Source: Streptomyces sp. NBC_00878
GTDB lineage: Bacteria > Actinomycetota > Actinomycetes > Streptomycetales > Streptomycetaceae
Reading direction: 5' to 3'
Assembly: GCF_026341515.1 (NCBI RefSeq)
Contig: NZ_JAPEOK010000001.1
Coordinates: forward strand, 3,844,001-3,908,000
Length of the DNA: 64,000 bases
Made by a program: the position numbers and the translations under genes. Below are positions 59,769 through 64,000 of the stretch, in pieces; position 1 is the stretch's first letter, and each line of letters opens with the position of its first letter. Below the pieces are notes generated by a model that was not told the origin of the DNA, did not search any database, and was given only the letters and a program-made list of their open reading frames with translations.

Positions 59769-62700
59769 CTACTTCCCGTAGTACGCGTTGTAGATCGAGA
59801 TCGTCGACTTGTTGTTCTTCCTGTCGGTGATCTTCGCGTGGAACGAGATGCCCTTCCCCTTGGCCGGGTTCGTCACGCCGATCCTGCCGTTCTTGACGGT
59901 GAGCTTCTTCCAGGTCTTGCCGTAGTCGTACGACACGTACACCGACAGCGACTTGAGGTTCTTGCCCGCGGCCGAGCCCTGGACGGTCACCGGGACGGAG
60001 ACCTTCCTGCCGGCCGGTGCCCTGCTGTCCAGTCCGACGGCCGCGTCGAAGCGGACCGAGGAGGCCGGCAGCGCGGCGCTGGTGACCTTCTTGGAGCGGA
60101 ACGTCCAGCTGGCGTCGATGCGGGTGGAGGCCGCCGCGACCCTGACGCTGCGCTTGACCGAGGTGGTCAGCTTGTACGAGGCGTCGCCGGCCGGGACCTT
60201 GAAGACCCCCTCGCCGAACAGCGGGTCGCTGTTCGAGCCGACCTTGGAGCCGTTGCGGTAGAGCGTCGTGGTGACCGACGAGAAGAGCGAGGAGCCGGCG
60301 TGGGTCTTGCCGTCGGCGAACAGCGGGACGTAGCCGTAGATCTCGTTGCCGTCGCGCTGGATGCCGAAGCCGGAGCCGAGGCGCGGGCCGAAGACCGCCG
60401 TGTTGAAGGTCTTCTCGTAGGTCTTGCCCGCCTTGAAGGTCTGGGCGTTGCCGAGCGTGTAGTAGGCCTCGGTGATCGGGAAGCCGTCCGCGTCGGTGCC
60501 GCCGTGCTGCTCGAAGTCGAGTTCCCACTTCACCCCGCCCGCGGTGGACACGTGCACCTTCCGCGTGCCGGGCAGCGTCTGCGGGACACCGACCGAGGAG
60601 GCGGCACTGGAGCTGCCGGGCAGCCAGCCGATGGTGTTGACCGCGCCCTTCTTGCCGCTCGTCGAGGCGCCCAGGCCGACCTTCAGGGTGGCCAGCTCGC
60701 TCGCCTTGTAGTGCTTGGTGTAGCCGGTGGCGACCTTCTTGACCCTGGCGCCCGCGGTGGTGCTGTACTCCTCACCGTCCTTGGCCCAGTGGCTGCCCCA
60801 CTGCTGGTACAGCGAGCCGTCGGTGATCTCCGGACCGGCGTGCGCGGTACGGAAGTTGGCGTACGAGTCCAGCCACCAGCCGAACCCGTAGCTGGTCTCG
60901 CCCACGTCCACCACGTACTCCGGTGACGCGAACTCCGGTGTGACGGCCGGGTCGGGCACGGCGATGTCCACCGGCTTCGCGGTCCGCGCGTCGACCGTGA
61001 TCGTGGTGTCCTTGGTGATGCTCAGCTTCGGCCGGGCCACCCAGTCGGCGCCCTTGGTGAAGTCCAGCGGGTCCACGAAGAACGCCGAGTCGAGGAGGTA
61101 ACCGCCCCTGGGGGCACGGACCTTGACGGTGCCGGACTCGTCGAACGGGGCGAACCACTTGTCCGTCGCCAGACCCGAGACTCCGCCCAGGTTGGCGCTG
61201 TACTGCTTCGCCGGGTTGCCGTCACGGTCGATGAACCTGAGGGTGACGTCGTACGACTCGACCTCGCGCTGCACCCCCGCCGCCGTGCGCACGCTCTGGC
61301 CGCCGCCGCTCGCGGTCACGTACGCGGAGTAGCCGCCGTCGAGCGTGCCGCCCAGCTTGGTGTTGACCGTGAGGTCGACGGAGGCCGTGCCGCCGCCCGC
61401 CGGAACGGTCAGCGTCCTGGCGCCGAGCGTGAAGAAGCCGGCCGGGGCGGCCCGGCCCTTCGGGTCGGTGGCCGTCGCGGAAAGGCTCAGCGTGACGTCG
61501 GCCGTGCCGAGGTTCTTGTACGTGATCTTCTTGGTGACCGGGGTGTCGTCGGTGTGCGGCCACTGCTGGATGCCGAAGCTCACGGACGACGGGTCGGCGA
61601 GCACGGTCTGCTTGATGGCCCTGTCGACCTGGATGCGGCCCGCACCCTGCTGGAACGCGGTGTACTTGCCGCCCTTGGCGGAGCCGGTCAGCGCGGCCTT
61701 GAGCTCGGTGTACGTCCAGTCCGGGTGCTGCTGCTTCAGGAGCGCGGCGGCGCCCGCGACATGCGGGGTCGCCATCGACGTACCCGAGAGGGTGACGTAG
61801 CCGGCGGGCTTCTCGCCGACCGCCTCGGCGATGAGGCTGCCCTTGGCCGAGGCGGCGGTGGTGTCCACGCCGGGGGCGGTCACGTCGGGCTTGACGGCGC
61901 CGTCGAGGCCGGGGCCCGTGCTGGAGAACGGGGCCAGTCTGTCGCTGTCGTCGACGACGCCGACCGCCAGCGCGGCGGCCGCGCTGGCCGGGGAGCCGAC
62001 CGACTGCTCGCCGTCCTCGCCGGAGTTGCCGGCGGCTATCGCGAAGAGGATGCCCTTCTCGGTGGACAGTTTGTTGACCTGGGCTTCCACCGGGTCCACC
62101 TCGGGGGTGTCGCCGCCGCCCAGGCTGAGGTTGATGATGTCGGCGCCCTGCTCGGCCGCCCAGTCCATGCCCGCGATGATGCCCGAGTCGTCGCCGACGC
62201 CGTCGTCGTCGAGCACCTTGGCGCTGAGCAGCTTGGCGCCCGGTGCGACGCCCTTGTACTTGCCGCCGGACTTGGCGCCCGTACCGGCCGCGATGGACGC
62301 GACGTGGGTGCCGTGGCCGTTCTTGTCGGTCGCGTCGGGGGCGGTGGAGAAGTTCTTCGCGGCGACGACCTGGTCCTTGAGGTCCGGGTGGGTCGTGTCG
62401 ACACCCGAGTCGAGGACGGCGATCCTGACGCCCTTGCCGTCGTATCCGGCGGCCCAGGCCTTGTCGGCGCCGATCTGCTTGACGGACCTGTCGAGGCTGG
62501 CCTGGCGGACGCCGTCGAGCCATACGTGGGCGATGCCGGACGCGGTCCGCGCGGTGCCGCCCCGCGAGTCGGTGAGCGCGGACCAGAGGTCGGGCGCGTC
62601 GGCCTTCGGTGTCAGCACCGCGTCCGCGTTCAGCGACTTGAGGGCCCGGCGGACCAAGGTGTCTCCGGCGTCGCGGACGTCCGCCTTCGCCGCCGAGGCC

Positions 62701-63236
62701 GCACCGCGGTAGCCGACGATCAGCTTGAGGCCCTGCTTCTGGGCTCTGCGGTTGGCCGACTCGCTGAGCTCGGTGACGTCGAAGAGCCGCTGGTCGAGCG
62801 TGCCGGTGGCGATCAGCCGCGCGGCGTCGGCCGGCACGACGAGCGTGTGTCCGTCGACGGTGCGGACCTGGACGGGTATCCGCTCACGGCCCTTGGCCCG
62901 CTCCAGGCCGACGACACGGCCCTTGGCGTCGACGACCACGCGGTCGCCGGTGATCAGGGTGACCCGATGCTTGGGCGTGGTCGGTACGGCCGGGTCAGCA
63001 GCTGAGTGGACGGCCGATTCGACACCCGAGTCGAGGGCCGAGCCGACACCCGAGTCGACGGCCGAGCCGACAGCTGAGTCGACGGTCGAATCGGCAGCCG
63101 CGCCGACCCCCGCGCCGACGCCCGCGCGCTTCGCCCTCGCCTCCGCCGACGCCGGGCCGGTCGTTCCCGCCGCCAGGGCCACGGCCGCCGCGGTGGCGAT
63201 CGTGGCCGAGCAGGCTCTCTTCACTTGTCTGCGCAA
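59769..63236 (-). CDS. Large secreted subtilisin-like (S8) serine protease
   Basis: A 1155-residue secreted protease. The signal peptide is MRRQVKRACSATIATAAAVA ... PASA (about 30 residues). A Ser/Val/Asp-rich repeat linker (about 43-78) precedes a propeptide-like region (HRVTLITGDRVVVDAKGRVV). The catalytic triad is VLDSGVDTTHPDL (Asp about 278), GHGTHVASI (His about 308) and GTSMATPHVAG (Ser about 485), with AIAAGNSG holding the oxyanion Asn. About 600 C-terminal residues of beta-sandwich modules follow. TTG 63236 is the likely start; GTG 63224 is possible. It is monocistronic. Confidence 0.92.
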   Translation of the reverse strand: MRRQVKRACSATIATAAAVALAAGTTGPASAEARAKRAGVGAGVGAAADSTVDSAVGSAVDSGVGSALDSGVESAVHSAADPAVPTTPKHRVTLITGDRVVVDAKGRVVGLERAKGRERIPVQVRTVDGHTLVVPADAARLIATGTLDQRLFDVTELSESANRRAQKQGLKLIVGYRGAASAAKADVRDAGDTLVRRALKSLNADAVLTPKADAPDLWSALTDSRGGTARTASGIAHVWLDGVRQASLDRSVKQIGADKAWAAGYDGKGVRIAVLDSGVDTTHPDLKDQVVAAKNFSTAPDATDKNGHGTHVASIAAGTGAKSGGKYKGVAPGAKLLSAKVLDDDGVGDDSGIIAGMDWAAEQGADIINLSLGGGDTPEVDPVEAQVNKLSTEKGILFAIAAGNSGEDGEQSVGSPASAAAALAVGVVDDSDRLAPFSSTGPGLDGAVKPDVTAPGVDTTAASAKGSLIAEAVGEKPAGYVTLSGTSMATPHVAGAAALLKQQHPDWTYTELKAALTGSAKGGKYTAFQQGAGRIQVDRAIKQTVLADPSSVSFGIQQWPHTDDTPVTKKITYKNLGTADVTLSLSATATDPKGRAAPAGFFTLGARTLTVPAGGGTASVDLTVNTKLGGTLDGGYSAYVTASGGGQSVRTAAGVQREVESYDVTLRFIDRDGNPAKQYSANLGGVSGLATDKWFAPFDESGTVKVRAPRGGYLLDSAFFVDPLDFTKGADWVARPKLSITKDTTITVDARTAKPVDIAVPDPAVTPEFASPEYVVDVGETSYGFGWWLDSYANFRTAHAGPEITDGSLYQQWGSHWAKDGEEYSTTAGARVKKVATGYTKHYKASELATLKVGLGASTSGKKGAVNTIGWLPGSSSAASSVGVPQTLPGTRKVHVSTAGGVKWELDFEQHGGTDADGFPITEAYYTLGNAQTFKAGKTYEKTFNTAVFGPRLGSGFGIQRDGNEIYGYVPLFADGKTHAGSSLFSSVTTTLYRNGSKVGSNSDPLFGEGVFKVPAGDASYKLTTSVKRSVRVAAASTRIDASWTFRSKKVTSAALPASSVRFDAAVGLDSRAPAGRKVSVPVTVQGSAAGKNLKSLSVYVSYDYGKTWKKLTVKNGRIGVTNPAKGKGISFHAKITDRKNNKSTISIYNAYYGK
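62993..63110 (-). repeat. 15-bp degenerate repeats coding the protease linker
   Basis: About seven units of the CCGAGTCGACGGCCG type encode the SAVDSGVGSALDSGVES linker between signal peptide and propeptide of the S8 protease. Confidence 0.85.
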
Positions 63237-63376
63237 GTCTCCCCCTGGAGCTGCAAGTTCCAGGACGAGCCCCCGCTCATCCGGCCAGGGAGCGTCCCGT
63301 ACGCATGCTCACGCGCGACCCCCCGGAATACGCAGTATGCCGGGGGGCCAACAGGTGCTCAATGGTGAGGCATCTG

Positions 63377-64000
63377 TCAGGAGTTCGCGTTTTCCTTCAC
63401 GGTGATCTTCCCCTTGCGGATCGTGGCGACCCGGGGGGCCTTTTTCGCGATCGCCGAGTCGTGCGTGACCATGATGAATGTGAGCCCGTGCTCCTTCCAC
63501 ATGGTTTCGAGTACGTCCATGATCTCGTCGCGCATGGACTCGTCGAGGTTTCCGGTCGGTTCGTCGGCGAGGAGCACCTTCGGCTGCTTGACCAGGGCAC
63601 GGGCGATCGCGACGCGCTGCTGCTGACCGCCGGACAACTCGGCCGGCAGATGCCCGAGCCGCTCGGCGAGCCCCACCGACTCCAGTGCCGCCGCGGCCCG
63701 TTCGCGCCGTTCCTTCGCCTTCACTTTCAGCGGTACGAGGGCGGTTTCCACGTTCTCCTGGGCGGTGAGCGTGGGAATGAGGTTGAAGCTCTGGAAGACG
63801 AAGCCGATGTTCTCGCTGCGTACGTTGGTGAGTTTGGTCTCGGACAGTTTGGCGAGGTCCGTGCCGTCGAGTTCGACACTTCCCGTGGTGGGCCGGTCGA
63901 GTCCGCCGAGCATTTGCAGCAGGGTGGACTTGCCGCCGCCGGTGGGGCCCTGGATGACCAGGCGGTCGCCGTCCCCGATGGTCAGGTCGACCCCGTCGAG
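63377..64000 (-). CDS. ABC transporter ATP-binding protein (MacB/LolD-type), 5'-truncated by window edge
   Basis: The C-terminal 207 residues of an ABC ATPase; the N-terminus lies beyond the right edge. Walker A is GPTGGGKSTLLQML, the Q-loop VFQSFNLIPTLTAQENV, the signature LSGGQQQRVAIARAL, Walker B VLLADEPTGNLD, and the switch HDSAIAKKAPRVATIRKG. NVRSENIGFVFQSFNLIP matches the lipoprotein-export/MacB subfamily. Its permease partner is presumably to the right. The frame is open to base 64000. Confidence 0.93.
   Translation of the reverse strand, partial: LDGVDLTIGDGDRLVIQGPTGGGKSTLLQMLGGLDRPTTGSVELDGTDLAKLSETKLTNVRSENIGFVFQSFNLIPTLTAQENVETALVPLKVKAKERRERAAAALESVGLAERLGHLPAELSGGQQQRVAIARALVKQPKVLLADEPTGNLDESMRDEIMDVLETMWKEHGLTFIMVTHDSAIAKKAPRVATIRKGKITVKENANS

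Noticed and set aside
61554..63005. 483-codon plus-strand frame opposite the S8 protease
   Set aside because: A shadow; Val/Gly/Asp/Arg-rich with no domain.

Overview
The window looks like the chromosome of a Streptomyces or a very close actinobacterial relative. G+C is very high, GTG and TTG starts are frequent, and the gene families are typical of the genus: mycothiol conjugate amidase Mca, DUF4307 next to greA, GTP-type PEP carboxykinase, DUF397 plus XRE/DUF5753 regulators, DUF6415, and a SigE-like sigma factor. No rRNA, tRNA or CRISPR array was seen.

Layout. 1-2450: a left-truncated HTH regulator followed by four small, tightly coupled genes, ending at a strong hairpin. 2506-30450: mostly core chromosome. 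It holds pckG, the hemolysin III homologue trhA, an MFS pump with its TetR repressor, a four-gene glycan operon (two GT2 enzymes, one GT39 enzyme, one secreted copper-radical oxidase), a thioredoxin-fold protein, a broken serine recombinase, an NB-ARC/TPR protein, mca, DUF4307, greA, ilvA, a MarR regulator, a sigma/membrane-protein pair, metB, a membrane-anchored protein and msrA. 30451-36350: an accessory island with lower gene density, a stand-alone condensation-domain protein, small unknown genes, four copies or part-copies of a ~50-bp dispersed repeat, and an N-terminally deleted DUF4291 gene. 36350-45100: metabolic enzymes and local regulators (PLP dehydratase-like, F420-reductase-like with HxlR, LysR with a quinone-oxidoreductase and SRPBCC pair, DUF3455, LLM oxidoreductase), a doubly damaged phosphodiester glycosidase gene, and several tandem repeats. 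45202-51820: an FAD monooxygenase, a Ser/Thr kinase with a C-terminal bulb-type lectin domain, and an iron-box-preceded siderophore importer (lipoprotein plus two FecCD permeases, no ATPase).

51967-54370 holds the most interesting unit: a von Willebrand factor A (VWA) gene overlapping a gene for a LamG-like beta-sandwich fused to a TIR domain, closed by a strong hairpin. This two-gene unit has the logic of a sensor/effector defence or signalling system. 54524-64000: a zinc alcohol dehydrogenase divergent from an MmyB-like regulator, an ABM-truncated haemoglobin fusion, an XRE/DUF397/ATPase regulatory cluster, a large secreted subtilisin-like protease, and the start of an ABC ATPase that runs off the right edge.

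A theme across the window is short tandem duplication: at least ten arrays with units of 6-25 bp, often in linkers, protein tails or promoters. One 7-bp duplication has destroyed a reading frame. Three genes are visibly broken: the recombinase (in-frame TAG), the phosphodiester glycosidase (7-bp duplication and lost N-terminus) and the DUF4291 gene (lost N-terminus).
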